Positions 26,151-35,761 of a DNA stretch of 56,954 bases are shown here, piece after piece. Origin of the DNA: Leptolyngbyaceae cyanobacterium MO_188.B28 (GTDB lineage Bacteria > Cyanobacteriota > Cyanobacteriia > Phormidesmidales > Phormidesmidaceae); the NCBI GenBank assembly GCA_030065175.1, contig JASJDH010000008.1, forward strand, positions 1 to 56,954. The letters run 5' to 3'. The notes beneath the pieces were generated by a model. The model searched no databases and was not told where the DNA came from. It saw only the letters and a list, made by a program, of their open reading frames with translations. The position numbers and the translations under genes are program-made. Position 1 is the first letter of the stretch; each line of letters begins with the position of its first letter.

Positions 26151-28049
26151 CTAATACGTTGGCTCAGCTTGAATTTGCTTAAGCAGTCTTTGCGTCACAG
26201 GATGCGCTGACAAGCGCGCTGTTTGCGTCTGCTGAACGATTTCCTCCACAAAGGCGACGAAGTTTCGCCAGGCGCACTCCGTGTAGGGATGCTCCTTGCC
26301 GAAGTGAGCGATCATAATTTTGATAACGGGGTGATAAAGCGGTTCCGCCTCTTCATAACGGCCCTGTACCTTGTAGAGCAAGGCCAGATTAGTTAGGCTC
26401 CCGGCCACCTCCGGATGGTCTTCTCCTAGCACCCGCTTTCTTATCCTTAACGCCTCGTGATAGAGTGGCTCTGCTTCATCGTAGCGCCCTTGAGCAGTGT
26501 ACAGATCCGCCAGGTTACTCAAGCTGTTGGCCGTTTCCGGATGCTCGCTTCCCAGCAGCCGCTGGCTCATCCTCAGGGCTTCGACTTGGAGCGGCTCCGC
26601 TTCGCCGTAGCGTCCTTGGGCGACATGAAGTCCCGCCAAGTTATTCAGGCTGATAACGACCTCCGGATGCGACCCGCCCAACAGCCGCTTTCTCATCCTC
26701 AACGCCTCAATATAGAGCGGCTCCGCTTCGCCGTAGCGTCCTTGGGCGACATGAAGTCCCGCCAGGTTATTCAAACTCAGCGCCACATCCAGATGCTCGT
26801 CCCCCAGGAGTTGTTTTTTCATCTCCAGGGCCTCGACATACAGCGGCTCCGCCTTGCTGTAACACCCCTGGGAGGCGTAGAAACCCGCCAGGTTATTCAA
26901 ACTTTGGGCCACATCCAGATGCTGCACGCCCAGCAACTGCCTGCGCATTCCTAGCACCTCGACATACAGCGGCCCCGCTTCACCATAGCACCCTTGGGCC
27001 TCGTAGAGACTCGCCAGGTTATTCAAACTTTGGGCCACATCCGGATGCTGCGCTCCCAGCAACCGCCTGCGCATCCCCAGCGCCTTGACATACAGCGGAT
27101 TCGCTTCGCTATAGCGCCCTTGGGCCTCGTAGAGACTCGCCAGGTTATTCAGGCTGAGGGCGATATCGGAATGCTCGCTCCCCAGTCGCCGCTTTCTCTT
27201 CTTCAGGACTTCAACATACAGCGGCTCCGCTTCGCTGTAGCGCCCTTGAGAATAGTAAAGAAACGCCAGGTCATCCAGGCTGTTGGCCACATCCAGAGAC
27301 TCGCTCCCCAGTCGCCGCTCTTCCTGCTTCAGGACATCTAGCGGCAGGGGAACGGCTTCACGCGGTCGCCCTGGGGTCTTCCCACGACTGCCGAGGGTCA
27401 TTCCCATCATGAGGGCGATCTTGCCGTCTCCCGCTAACTTCGCCAATCGATACAGTTCCAGGCATTGCGCTTCCTGTACGAGGTCAGCCTGCTCCCACCA
27501 AAGTTGATATAACGCCTCTACTGCCCTTTGAGCCAGCTTAGCGGTGTCTAGGGGGGGTAACAGCGGCGCTAGAAATTGCGCAGGTCGGTAGCTGGTTCGC
27601 GCTTGGTACTGACTCACTTCTAACAAGCCCAGGGCGACGGCCCGCTGTCGATGCTCTTCCCACTCTGGAATGTCGGTGAAGAGGGCTGAGAGAGCGGCCT
27701 CAGGCACGGGTAATTCAAACAAGCGAAACCGAGACAGCACCTCCACTAAGGTTTCAGACTGCAGGTTTAGCAGTTCACGCGCCAGAATCTCTGTGCGGCG
27801 GCGCGGCTCCGTAATCGCCATCCGGTTCAAAATCTGCTCTGCATCCAGGTCTGGCGCTCGCAACACTTTGCACAGCCGCGCCAACAACCGAGAGTCGCCA
27901 TCGGCAATAATTTTGAGCCGCGTTTCCAGGTCAATCGCCACAGCGGACTGACTCTGGGAAATAAGCTCTCCGCCCGATTTCAAACGGCGACGCCTCTGTT
28001 TCCAGAGGGATGGCGCGGCATCGCGACGGCAAGGGGGCAAATTTCTCAT
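26151..28049 (-). CDS. TPR (kinesin-light-chain-type) protein, ATPase-less STAND remnant
   Basis: 632 aa. Residues about 40-205 look like the helical and winged-helix region that follows the ATPase in NB-ARC/STAND proteins: DSRLLARLCKVLRAPD, ILARELLNLQSETLVEVLSRF, FELPVPEAALSALF, HRQRAVALGLLEVS. Residues about 255-600 hold eight 42-residue TPR units of the form SLNNLAxLYxAQGRYxEAEPLYxEAL. No Walker A or B motif is present, and a stop lies directly upstream of the ATG, so the ATPase has been lost or is supplied elsewhere. Full-length relatives are conflict-system sensors in which the TPRs recognise the trigger. A STAS protein is encoded 43 bp upstream on the same strand. Confidence 0.85.
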   Translation of the reverse strand: MRNLPPCRRDAAPSLWKQRRRRLKSGGELISQSQSAVAIDLETRLKIIADGDSRLLARLCKVLRAPDLDAEQILNRMAITEPRRRTEILARELLNLQSETLVEVLSRFRLFELPVPEAALSALFTDIPEWEEHRQRAVALGLLEVSQYQARTSYRPAQFLAPLLPPLDTAKLAQRAVEALYQLWWEQADLVQEAQCLELYRLAKLAGDGKIALMMGMTLGSRGKTPGRPREAVPLPLDVLKQEERRLGSESLDVANSLDDLAFLYYSQGRYSEAEPLYVEVLKKRKRRLGSEHSDIALSLNNLASLYEAQGRYSEANPLYVKALGMRRRLLGAQHPDVAQSLNNLASLYEAQGCYGEAGPLYVEVLGMRRQLLGVQHLDVAQSLNNLAGFYASQGCYSKAEPLYVEALEMKKQLLGDEHLDVALSLNNLAGLHVAQGRYGEAEPLYIEALRMRKRLLGGSHPEVVISLNNLAGLHVAQGRYGEAEPLQVEALRMSQRLLGSEHPETANSLSNLADLYTAQGRYDEAEPLYHEALRIRKRVLGEDHPEVAGSLTNLALLYKVQGRYEEAEPLYHPVIKIMIAHFGKEHPYTECAWRNFVAFVEEIVQQTQTARLSAHPVTQRLLKQIQAEPTY

Positions 28050-28092
28050 TATCTACCTACAAACAGTTCTATATCCCGTTGACAGGCGTCCG

Positions 28093-28398
28093 CTAACAGA
28101 CCTGTTCTGTTGGTTTCCGCCGGAATAGATCAAGGACCCCAGCCGTCTTGAGCGCCTTTGAGATTTGTGGCTGAACGCCGCGCAGCATTAATCGCGCTTT
28201 GCGCTCTCGGGATTTAACCAACCCCAGCGTGAACACATGAACGCTATCCATTTCGATATGTTGAGTATGCGTCATGTCTAGCACAATGGTCGCCCCTTTT
28301 TGAATTTTCTCATTCAGGTCCGCCATCAAATAATGAGACGTATAGGCGTCTACTCGCCTGGGGAGTCGAATGGTGACTGACCGATCAGTGTAATTCAC
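28093..28398 (-). CDS. STAS-domain protein (anti-sigma-antagonist type)
   Basis: 101 aa, GTG start. The whole protein is one STAS domain: VTIRLPRRVDAYTS, a strand ATIVLDMTHTQHIEMDSVHVF with Ser52 at the position of the phosphorylatable serine, and the final helix region QPQISKALKTAGVLDLF. STAS proteins of this size bind anti-sigma/serine-kinase partners and switch by phosphorylation; no such kinase gene is adjacent. It lies 43 bp upstream of the TPR gene in the same direction and could be co-transcribed. Confidence 0.8.
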   Translation of the reverse strand: MNYTDRSVTIRLPRRVDAYTSHYLMADLNEKIQKGATIVLDMTHTQHIEMDSVHVFTLGLVKSRERKARLMLRGVQPQISKALKTAGVLDLFRRKPTEQVC

Positions 28399-28696
28399 GG
28401 GAATTTCTATACAAAAGGGATACTCTTGTATTCACTCCGTATTCTTTGAAATCAAGCTCTAGCATTAGGGGGAAATCATATTTTTAAAGTTATTCTCCCA
28501 ACTTAAAGAGTCGGTCAAGGACTCCGTATTTACACTGAGTCGAACTAAGCCCTCCCGTTGATGGAAAGTTCTGAACTGAACGGCTTACAACGCCCAACTC
28601 AGCCTGGAATCCTCAAGCCGGTGAGGGGCATTCCCTTGATTCACAATGCACAACGGCCCCTGCGCTTCGATTTTGGTCAGTCGCTTCCAAATAAAG

Positions 28697-29320
28697 GTAT
28701 CCTCCGGCAAAGCCGGAGGTTTTAGCATATGGGAACCGCTCAAAGCGGATTAATTAGGTTCCCCTCAAAGGGGGTCACCCCTCCCCAAATAAATTCAACT
28801 GGTCAAGTCGCCTGTCTTCCTCCTCTTGATGACGAATATATTGCCGCACCACTGCCTCATCATGGCCCACTGTTGAGACATAATAGCCTCGCGCCCAAAA
28901 GCTCTGTCCTGTATAGTTCTTACGTCGTCCTAAGTAAATTCGGGCGATGTTAATCGCACTTTTGCCTTTGATAAATCCGATCACCTGCGAAACTGAGTAT
29001 TTCGGAGGAATTGAGATCAGCATATGCACATGATCTGACATCAAATGCCCCTCTTCAATTCGACATTCTCTTTGTGTGGCTAACCCTCGGAAGATATCCC
29101 CCAAATATTGTCTTAGTCTGTAGTACAGAACTTTTCTCCGATATTTGGGAATGAACACCACATGATATTTACATTCCCATTTCGTATGACTTAAACTGCT
29201 GGTATCTTTCATTTTGAGTCTCCTTGCATGAACCTCACTTGTTCATGTGCCAGAGACTCTTCTCTACAATCCTGGAACTGTCAAACTTGACGAGTCCTCC
29301 GGCAGAGCCGGAGGTTTACC
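28697..29320 (-). mobile_element. IS200/IS605-type element (tnpA only)
   Basis: Contains a single Y1 transposase gene. Near-identical imperfect-loop hairpins mark both ends: CCTCCGGCAAAGCCGGAGG at 28701-28719 and CCTCCGGCAGAGCCGGAGG at 29296-29314. Two more small hairpins follow the left one. IS200 elements lack terminal inverted repeats and use such subterminal hairpins for recognition, so exact ends are estimated. Confidence 0.75.
28775..29212 (-). CDS. tnpA: IS200/IS605-family Y1 transposase
   Basis: 145 aa, full length for the family. Catalytic features are the HUH pair in SDHVHMLI (H61, H63) and the nucleophilic tyrosine in VRQYIRHQ (Y125), with KYHVVFIPKYRRKVL at the start. It moves the element as single-stranded DNA by cut-and-paste at the hairpins. 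There is no tnpB gene next to it. The frame is intact, so it may be active. Confidence 0.92.
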   Translation of the reverse strand: MKDTSSLSHTKWECKYHVVFIPKYRRKVLYYRLRQYLGDIFRGLATQRECRIEEGHLMSDHVHMLISIPPKYSVSQVIGFIKGKSAINIARIYLGRRKNYTGQSFWARGYYVSTVGHDEAVVRQYIRHQEEEDRRLDQLNLFGEG

Positions 29321-29481
29321 ATTTATTAATTTAGACCGTCAGTATTAACCAAGAGGCTTGCCCTGTATCAACCTGGGAATTGCTGACGCCAGACATGCGT
29401 TTCCCCGTAGAGTGGGCACTCTAGCAGTGATAACCCCCAAACGGGCCAACCTCGATCTCTCTGCGAGCCAGCCACATTGCT

Positions 29482-30058
29482 ATGGACTCCCCTGACCTCA
29501 GCTTCCATCTCCCTGATCTGGAACAGGCGATTGAACGCCGCATCCTCATTGTTGCTCCCAACACGGCTTTGCCCACCGTGATTGAGCGGATGAGTCAGGC
29601 TCATACCAGCTGTGCGTTTGTCGTGGAGGCGGATCGCCTGCTCGCCGTCTTGACGGAACGGGATATTGTCAGACTGACAGCAGCATCAGCCCCTGGAGCT
29701 GTCCAGTGAATAATTAGAACAGCGGGTGCGGGTGCGCACGGCGGCGCTGCAGAAGGCCTATGAACAATTAATTCAGGAACTCATTGAGCGAAAACGCAGG
29801 CAGGCGGCGCTCGATCAACAAAACGCCTAGTCTAAAGCCATCCTCAAGGCCATTCCCGACGCCCTCGTCTTCGCCGATACCCAGCATCGCATCCGACTGC
29901 TCAATCCCGCCTTTAGCCAGACGTTTGGGTACTCCCCCGACGAGGCGTTAGGGCGACCAACCCAACTGCTCTACGCCAATGCTGAAGATTATGAAGGACA
30001 GGGACGGCTCCGCTTCAATCTGAATGCAGCGGACACGATCCCAATCTGGGGCCGATGA
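29482..30058 (+). pseudogene. CBS/PAS sensor-kinase gene, broken and truncated
   Basis: An intact 75-codon start encodes half a CBS pair (TALPTVIERMSQAHTSCAFV, LLAVLTERDIVRLTAA). After a frameshift near 29695 the text continues in another frame: LEQRVRVRTAALQKAYEQL (coiled coil), a TAG, then KAILKAIPDALVFADTQ and LNPAFSQTFGYSPDEALGRP, a PAS domain, ending at about 30058. The second CBS motif, and the kinase that normally follows, are gone. CBS-PAS kinases sense nucleotides or redox/light cues; this copy cannot signal. Confidence 0.7.
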
Positions 30059-30314
30059 GCGGATCAATCATTTGGGCCGCTTGAAAAGCCCAAATGATTG
30101 ACAGTGACGTTTTGAATCCGCCTTCACCACGTCACATCAGTCATATTTAGGTTACTAAAGTTACATTTATACATTACAATAATCAAGTATATTTACTGAT
30201 ATCTTGGCGGGACGGCCAGAGATCCCTTCTCCGTCCCCCCTTTTATTCACCCCTATCGGTCAATCTCTTGTTCTTTGGTGATTCATCTACTGACTGCAAA
30301 AGGAGGACCGACCC

Positions 30315-30506
30315 ATGAAACTGGTTTACAGGGGTGTCCCTTACGAATTCAATCGTCCCAGCTTTGAGATGGTGGACGTCGGTATCACGGCAAGATATCG
30401 TAGAGTTCCTTACGCCGTTCGCTGTCCCCAACTTTCTCAGGGAGAAGCTTTCCCTTTAACACTGAAATATCGGGGGGTTGCTTATCCCTGTCTTCAGCCC
30501 GGTTAA
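30315..30506 (+). CDS. DUF4278 family protein
   Basis: 63 aa with a strong AGGAGGA site about 6 bp upstream of the ATG. The start MKLVYRGVPYEF and the repeated YRGV(A/P)Y motif (LKYRGVAYPC at the end) are the signature of DUF4278, a small, mostly cyanobacterial family of unknown role. YRRVPY in the middle is a third copy of the same motif, so the protein is built of short internal repeats. No signal peptide. It stands alone with its own ribosome-binding site. Confidence 0.8.
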   Translation: MKLVYRGVPYEFNRPSFEMVDVGITARYRRVPYAVRCPQLSQGEAFPLTLKYRGVAYPCLQPG

Positions 30507-30542
30507 TCCGCTGAAAGATCCCTTTACCACTGAAACAAGGGC

Positions 30543-30575
30543 AAAAAACCGCCGCCCCAGGACGCTGAGGCGGCG
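30543..30575 (-). terminator. Rho-independent terminator, minus strand
   Basis: On the minus strand CGCCGCC pairs with GGCGGCG around a 12-base loop, followed by G and six T. No convincing gene lies immediately upstream on that strand; it may back up the terminator at 31052-31089. Confidence 0.6.
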
Positions 30576-30586
30576 AAGGTATGTTG

Positions 30587-31051
30587 GTGGTGATGTGTAA
30601 CGAGTCGAGCACGACGTCCTCGGATCCCAATCCTCTGCCAGAATCGCTTGGATCCTAAGAGCTGTCGTTCTCTAGGACAGAGTATGCCCAGCCAACCCAA
30701 AAAATTTCCAGCCAGCGCCAGCTAGATCCAGCGCTGAGAGCAAAGGTCGTTCGCTATCTCTCCTCAACTCACCTTGCCTCCCACCTCAGGACATGCGTAG
30801 GGACGACTCAGCAATAGGCATTTCAAGGAGGAGGATTTCCTCCTCATTCAGGCTCCTGAGCCAGAAATCGTCAATTCGGCGGCGGCTTCGCCGGAAGGGC
30901 TTTTCGACTGACGCCGCCAAGCTGACTGATACCTGCAACAAGTTGCCGCCCGCGATCACTGCGATATTTGGCCTGTGACTGGAATGCTGTCCCTCCCCCA
31001 GGGACTTAACCCAAGCGCTTCTGAATCCGGGAAAGGGCTCCTTCTCCTCAT
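30587..31051. other. Intergenic, about 465 bp, no supported gene
   Basis: Between two minus-strand terminators. Frames on both strands (30786-31055 minus, 30793-30978 plus) lack motifs and good starts. Nothing identified. Confidence 0.35.
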
Positions 31052-31089
31052 CCAAACAAAAGCCCCAGTGGAATGTAAAAGACTGGGGC
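31052..31089 (-). terminator. Rho-independent terminator, minus strand
   Basis: On the minus strand GCCCCAGT pairs with ACTGGGGC around a 12-base loop, followed by TTTTGTTTGG. It lies 45 bp after the stop of the small ORF at 31134-31298 and supports that ORF being transcribed. Confidence 0.65.
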
Positions 31090-31133
31090 GACGGTAAAGC
31101 AAATCGGAGTGGAAGGTAACCGCTTAGGAGCCG

Positions 31134-31298
31134 TTAAGCAAACCTTAGAGCCGAGTAATTCTTGTTTCGAATTATAGCAATAGCCTGCTTCAAGAATAAG
31201 AGGGCTACGCTACAGATAGCGCCTAAAATCTCAGAAGTATCGATTTCCGGTACTGCCCATAGGACACCTCCCATCTCTTCAAAGATGGTCTCAAGCAT
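31134..31298 (-). CDS. Small predicted membrane protein, 54 aa
   Basis: ATG at 31298, TAA at 31134. The product starts MLETIFEEMGGVLWAV, then has a hydrophobic helix (ILGAICSVALLFLKQAIAII, about residues 24-43) and a basic end (RNKNYSALRFA). One membrane pass with a positive C-terminus is the general layout of small toxins and regulatory membrane peptides, but no family is recognised. Supporting expression: a clear intrinsic terminator follows after 45 bp. Against: no good Shine-Dalgarno sequence at the normal distance (GGAGG is about 30 bp away). Confidence 0.45.
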   Translation of the reverse strand: MLETIFEEMGGVLWAVPEIDTSEILGAICSVALLFLKQAIAIIRNKNYSALRFA

Positions 31299-32579
31299 CC
31301 CCGTTTCAATTGTTTTGCAGATATCCTAGCGTCCTCCTAGTCCAAACCGAGACTAGGGGAAACATCAATAGAGAACGCTCAGTGGCTGCGCCGTCCTAAT
31401 CCCCTTAAACAACCACTGGGCTGACGATCCCAGCTGAGAACATATCTCCCAAAGACATAGTTCCCGCTTTATGCCGTCAGCTCCCGCCTCGTCGCCTCTA
31501 CTATCCAGGAAGGGGGAGAGCGCGATGAAAAGCCCCGCCGTTTCCAGCAGGGCGATGCATGCTCAATTTTTTCAGGTTGCCTTAGTATGCCCGTCAGGAA
31601 TCGCTAATCATACTCTCGACGCCAGGTGGGATCGCGACTCTGGGGTTGCTTGACAGGGCGCATCTTGCGTCTCACGCTATTTATTATTGGCATATACCTG
31701 GATAGCGTCATCCTAATCCACCCACCCAACTGATATCGCACGCAGTTTAAAGGCTTCGACCCTTAGGCAGCCTGACAAACAGGCAGGAGGTGTCCTCAAA
31801 ATTTGGATACTCAATTTTGATAGTTTCACTGAAATTACAAGCCCCTACTGTTTCGCAATCAGCCAGCTTGCTGAAAAAATCAGCTATTTGACGTAGAAAG
31901 TGATTGAGTCATTTTTTTTGAATCAATTAACCTCATTTTTATTTCGGTAATCACGGGTTCAATTGTTGAAGACTTTTACTTTAAAAATCCTATTTTAAGA
32001 AATCAAAATAACTCAATAACCTCTGACTAAGTATTCTTTCCGACACTCGTCTTAAAGGTCTAAAACTAGATCCATTAGGGTCCTAGAAGGTTTTTCGACA
32101 TGAGGGCTGTCACCCCTCTCCTGCCTAGATAAAAGCCTAGTTATGTTGTGATTGAACGCAATTTTGATTCAAGACAGTCCTTTGAAAAACTTGAATCCTA
32201 TTCAAAATAATTGCACCTTAAAGTTGGCAAGTATAAAAGAGAATTGACCAATCTCAAATGTGGGTTAGTCCTTGCAAATTAGGGCAGGTAAGTGGGTAGG
32301 CAGAATTAATTACAGAGAAAAGTCGCTGAAACCCTCTGAATACCTGAGTCCAGTTTGTAAACGTCATTGCACAGGTACTTATGAAAAGTATAGGGTTGCA
32401 AGCCGCAATGCGACGGTCAATTGTCATGGCGACAACGATTTCTCTAAGGCGTCAGCTCAATTGACAGGTCACTGCCCCAGTTTCACTTCCCCCTCGCTGT
32501 TCTGCAGGAACTACCCAAATTTTAACAGTTTGGACTGTTTAAACACACCTCTACGTCGTCTTTTCAGAGTGCTTCTATC
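31299..32579. other. Intergenic, about 1.3 kb, mostly AT-rich
   Basis: Upstream of the caspase gene. No ORF with a motif. The part from about 31890 to 32260 is strongly AT-rich and may contain the promoter region of the caspase gene. A 149-codon frame (32272-32721) overlaps the true caspase start in another frame and is discounted. Confidence 0.4.
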
Positions 32580-35558
32580 ATGTCGCGGGATGCTCTTATT
32601 GTTGGAATTAATCGTTATCAGACATTGCCAGCGCTCAAGGCGCCTGCTAGAGACGCGGAGGCGATCGCCAATAGCCTACAGGTTCATGGCGAATTTCGAG
32701 TACAGCGGATGCCGGAGGTGATTCAAGCCGGGAAACCCGCCATCGGAGCCCGCACCGCCGTCACCAGTCAGGCGTTGGAAGAGGCGCTGATTCGTCTTTT
32801 CAAACCGAAGGGCAAGAATATTCCCCAGACCGCTGTGTTCTATTTCTCGGGACATGGAATTCAGCGGGAGGCTGGGATTCGCGAAGGCTACCTCGCCACC
32901 AGCGACACCGACCCCAGTAAAGGCAAGTTTGGCGTCTCGTTGTTCTGGCTACGCCGACTGTTGCAGGAAAGTCCCGTACGTCAGCGGATTGTTTGGCTCG
33001 ATTGTTGCCATAGTGGGGAGCTGCTGAACTTTCTGGAAGCAGACCCCGGGGCGAAAGATGGAACAGATCGGTTGTTCATGGCGGCCTCCCGTGAATATGA
33101 ATCCGCCTATGAATCTCTGGATAGCCCCAAAAGTGTGTTCACCAAGGCGCTGGTGTCGGGGTTGAATCCCTACAAGGTCGAGGCCGGGATGGTGAATAGC
33201 CACGCCATTATGGATTGGGTGAGTCAGCAGCTCAAGGGAGAAATTCAGCAGCCCCTTTTTGAAAGCTCTGGCAGTGAAATCGTCCTCACCCGTGCGACGG
33301 GCTCTTTCAACTTCATCCCAAACAAACCCACCTCGACGCTGGATAAACTGCGCCAGCTCTCCTTCGCCTTCTGCCCTTACCAAGGCTTATCCCCGTTCGA
33401 TGAAAAGCACGCCAATTACTTTTTTGGCCGCGAGGACTTGACCCAACACCTGGTGGAGAAAATTCACACCCGCCAATTCAGTGTGCTAGTCGGAGCGTCC
33501 AGTAGCGGGAAAACCTCCCTATTGCGGGCCGGGATAATTCATCAATTGCGCCAGGGGAAAATGATTGCAGGCAGCGATCGCTGGCGAATCAAATACCTCA
33601 CGCCCACTGAGCATCCCCTCAAAAGCCTAGCGGCTAGCTTTATCGACCCCAAAGCAGAGGGGCTACAACGAGCCGAACAGCTGCGCCGAGCCGAGAACTT
33701 TCTCCAAGACGGCGGCAGGGGGTTGGCCCAGTTAGTGCAGGCCAGTCTGAGACATACCCAGCCAACCGCTGCTGACGCCAGTGGAAATACATCTCGTCTG
33801 GTGTTGGTGGTTGATCACTTTGAAGCGTTATTCACCCATGGGGTTGACGCCACAGGAGAAGCCGAACGGCGACAGTTTATCGATTGTCTAACTGGGGCGC
33901 TGCAGGAGCCTGGCGTCAATCTCAGCATTGTCATGGCGCTGCGGGCGGACTGTATTGACCAACTGTCTCCGTATCCTAAGCTGGCTGAGTTGGTGCGGCG
34001 ACACTCTGTGCAAATCACCCCAATGAGCTACGAGCAGCTCAAGACAACCATCACCAAGCCAGCAGAAATGATGGGGATGGAGCTTGACCCAAACCTGCTC
34101 TATAGTATGTTGCTAGATGTAGCCGGGACGCCCGGCGAGCTGCCCTTAATTCAGCACACCTTACTCGAGCTCTGGAGACAACGGGAAATCGACCCTGTCA
34201 AAGGGACGCCTCGTCTAACGCTGGAATCCTATGTCGAGCTAGGGGGGATTAGAAATGTCCTGAATCAGCAAGCCACAGACTTGATCGACAGTCTTTCCCC
34301 AGAAGAACAAAAGGCGGCTCAACGAATTTTTGTCGCCTTGTGCGCCTTGGGAGAGGGCTCGCAAGATAGTCGTAGGCAAGCCCGCAAGAGTGAACTGATC
34401 AATGCTGATTTTCCGGCCGCTATCGTTGAGCAAACCTTAGAAAAACTGGTCGCCGCTAAACTCGTCGTAATCAACCAGGCGGAAGACAAACTGAATCAGC
34501 ACAATCTCAACCCCAATCTCAATCAGCCCAATTCAGTCGGCGTCGCCCTTCCCTCGATTGCTTGGCCGACCCAACATCGAACGGCGGCGTCTTTATCGGC
34601 TTGGTTTCTACAGAACCCCGCTGCTTCAAAGACTGTATCCAAAAGTTCCTCTATTTACATCGATATTGTGCATGAATCTTTGATTCGTAGTTGGCCGCTC
34701 CTGCGGCAATGGATCGAGAATCAGCGACATATCCTGAGGCGCCAACGCTGTTTGGAGCAAGCCGCACAGGAATGGGAGCAACAGGGGCGGCCGAACCACC
34801 TCGAATATCTATTGGGTGTGAGTCGGCTGACTGAGGCGGAGCAGTTTCTGACCCATCACCGCGCCCACCTTTCAACCTTAGCCCAGCGGTACATTACCAT
34901 CAGCCGCAAACAACATCGACAGAACCGTCTCAAGCAGAACGCGATCAGGCTGTTAGCGCCTTGCGCCTTGTTGGCGGGGATGGCGTTGGCGATGACTCAA
35001 GAAGGCGTCTCTGTTCAAGTCTCGGCCGAGGCGATTCCGGCGCCACGGACCTCTCTGGCGACACCCATACCCCTCCCTAACCAGAGTCAGGGGCGACCGA
35101 TCTCCGCTTCTCTAAAGCGGGAGTCGGCCGCTTCAAATGCGGTTGACAGCTATAGGAAAGCCCAATCTGACTCGAATTCGCTATCCCCTGAAAACTCTTT
35201 AGATATCGAGATTTCCGCCAAACGAGATCGCCCCAATCCGCCTATTCCGCCTGCTCAAATGGAGGCGTCTGCATTCGCCGCCCTACCCCATGCCTCTGAG
35301 CCCATGACCCTTGACAACGTCGGCAATGCCTCACATTTTCCGGTTGAAATACTGGCCCAATCTGCTGCACAGGCATTGCCGAAAGGGTGTCAAACGCCTA
35401 TGGCCATGGAGCCCATTGGACAATGGGTCTCCTCCACTGAACCGAATAAGACCATCCAAGTTTGGATGGTTAGACCCCAGTCTTCAGAAGGATGCGTATC
35501 CTCTGAAAACTTAGACCGAATCTTGGGAAATCAATCTAAACAAATCGAGAGCTTCTAA
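32580..35558 (+). CDS. Caspase-like (C14) protease fused to an nSTAND1 ATPase
   Basis: 992 aa. Residues 1-240 form a caspase-family domain: DALIVGINRYQTLP, catalytic His92 in YFSGHG and catalytic Cys143 in DCCHSG. Residues about 262-600 start CPYQGLSPFDEKHANYFFGR, the nSTAND1 entry motif, with Walker A GASSSGKTSLLRAG (about 304-317) and Walker B LVLVVDHFEALF (about 405). A helical region with IVHESLIRSWPLLRQWIE follows, then one membrane segment (LLAPCALLAGMALAM, about 790-805) and a low-complexity Pro/Ser-rich tail. WD40 or TPR repeats, usual after this module, are missing. Such proteins are ATP-driven switches thought to trigger proteolysis and cell death on infection or stress; the ligand is unknown. 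Start ATG gives the usual MxxDALIVGI beginning. Confidence 0.9.
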   Translation: MSRDALIVGINRYQTLPALKAPARDAEAIANSLQVHGEFRVQRMPEVIQAGKPAIGARTAVTSQALEEALIRLFKPKGKNIPQTAVFYFSGHGIQREAGIREGYLATSDTDPSKGKFGVSLFWLRRLLQESPVRQRIVWLDCCHSGELLNFLEADPGAKDGTDRLFMAASREYESAYESLDSPKSVFTKALVSGLNPYKVEAGMVNSHAIMDWVSQQLKGEIQQPLFESSGSEIVLTRATGSFNFIPNKPTSTLDKLRQLSFAFCPYQGLSPFDEKHANYFFGREDLTQHLVEKIHTRQFSVLVGASSSGKTSLLRAGIIHQLRQGKMIAGSDRWRIKYLTPTEHPLKSLAASFIDPKAEGLQRAEQLRRAENFLQDGGRGLAQLVQASLRHTQPTAADASGNTSRLVLVVDHFEALFTHGVDATGEAERRQFIDCLTGALQEPGVNLSIVMALRADCIDQLSPYPKLAELVRRHSVQITPMSYEQLKTTITKPAEMMGMELDPNLLYSMLLDVAGTPGELPLIQHTLLELWRQREIDPVKGTPRLTLESYVELGGIRNVLNQQATDLIDSLSPEEQKAAQRIFVALCALGEGSQDSRRQARKSELINADFPAAIVEQTLEKLVAAKLVVINQAEDKLNQHNLNPNLNQPNSVGVALPSIAWPTQHRTAASLSAWFLQNPAASKTVSKSSSIYIDIVHESLIRSWPLLRQWIENQRHILRRQRCLEQAAQEWEQQGRPNHLEYLLGVSRLTEAEQFLTHHRAHLSTLAQRYITISRKQHRQNRLKQNAIRLLAPCALLAGMALAMTQEGVSVQVSAEAIPAPRTSLATPIPLPNQSQGRPISASLKRESAASNAVDSYRKAQSDSNSLSPENSLDIEISAKRDRPNPPIPPAQMEASAFAALPHASEPMTLDNVGNASHFPVEILAQSAAQALPKGCQTPMAMEPIGQWVSSTEPNKTIQVWMVRPQSSEGCVSSENLDRILGNQSKQIESF

Positions 35559-35761
35559 CAAGATCTTCATTAGAGCAACCAACTCCAAGAGATAAAGATT
35601 AGGGTTTGTTTATTGACACCGACAAACAATCCCCTGACTTGAAGGTTGACGCCCTGCAGCATAAGTACTTTAGACTTCATCTGCAATTCCGTGGCGGCCG
35701 CACTACGGTTTTGCCTGTCAAGATACTAACGAATACCGTTTGAGTTGCAATATCTAAAAAC

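Noticed and set aside
26457-26954. Plus-strand frames over the STAND-TPR gene
   Set aside because: Antisense shadows of the 42-residue TPR units.
26400-27350. Possible CRISPR-like regular repeat spacing
   Set aside because: The about 126-bp periodicity is that of the 42-residue TPR units in a continuous coding frame, not repeats with unique spacers.
30786-31055. 89-codon minus-strand frame between two terminators
   Set aside because: No motif, its start lies on the terminator T-tract, and composition is not protein-like.
32272-32721. 149-codon frame overlapping the caspase start
   Set aside because: Out of frame with a clear caspase N-terminus, TTG start and no motif.
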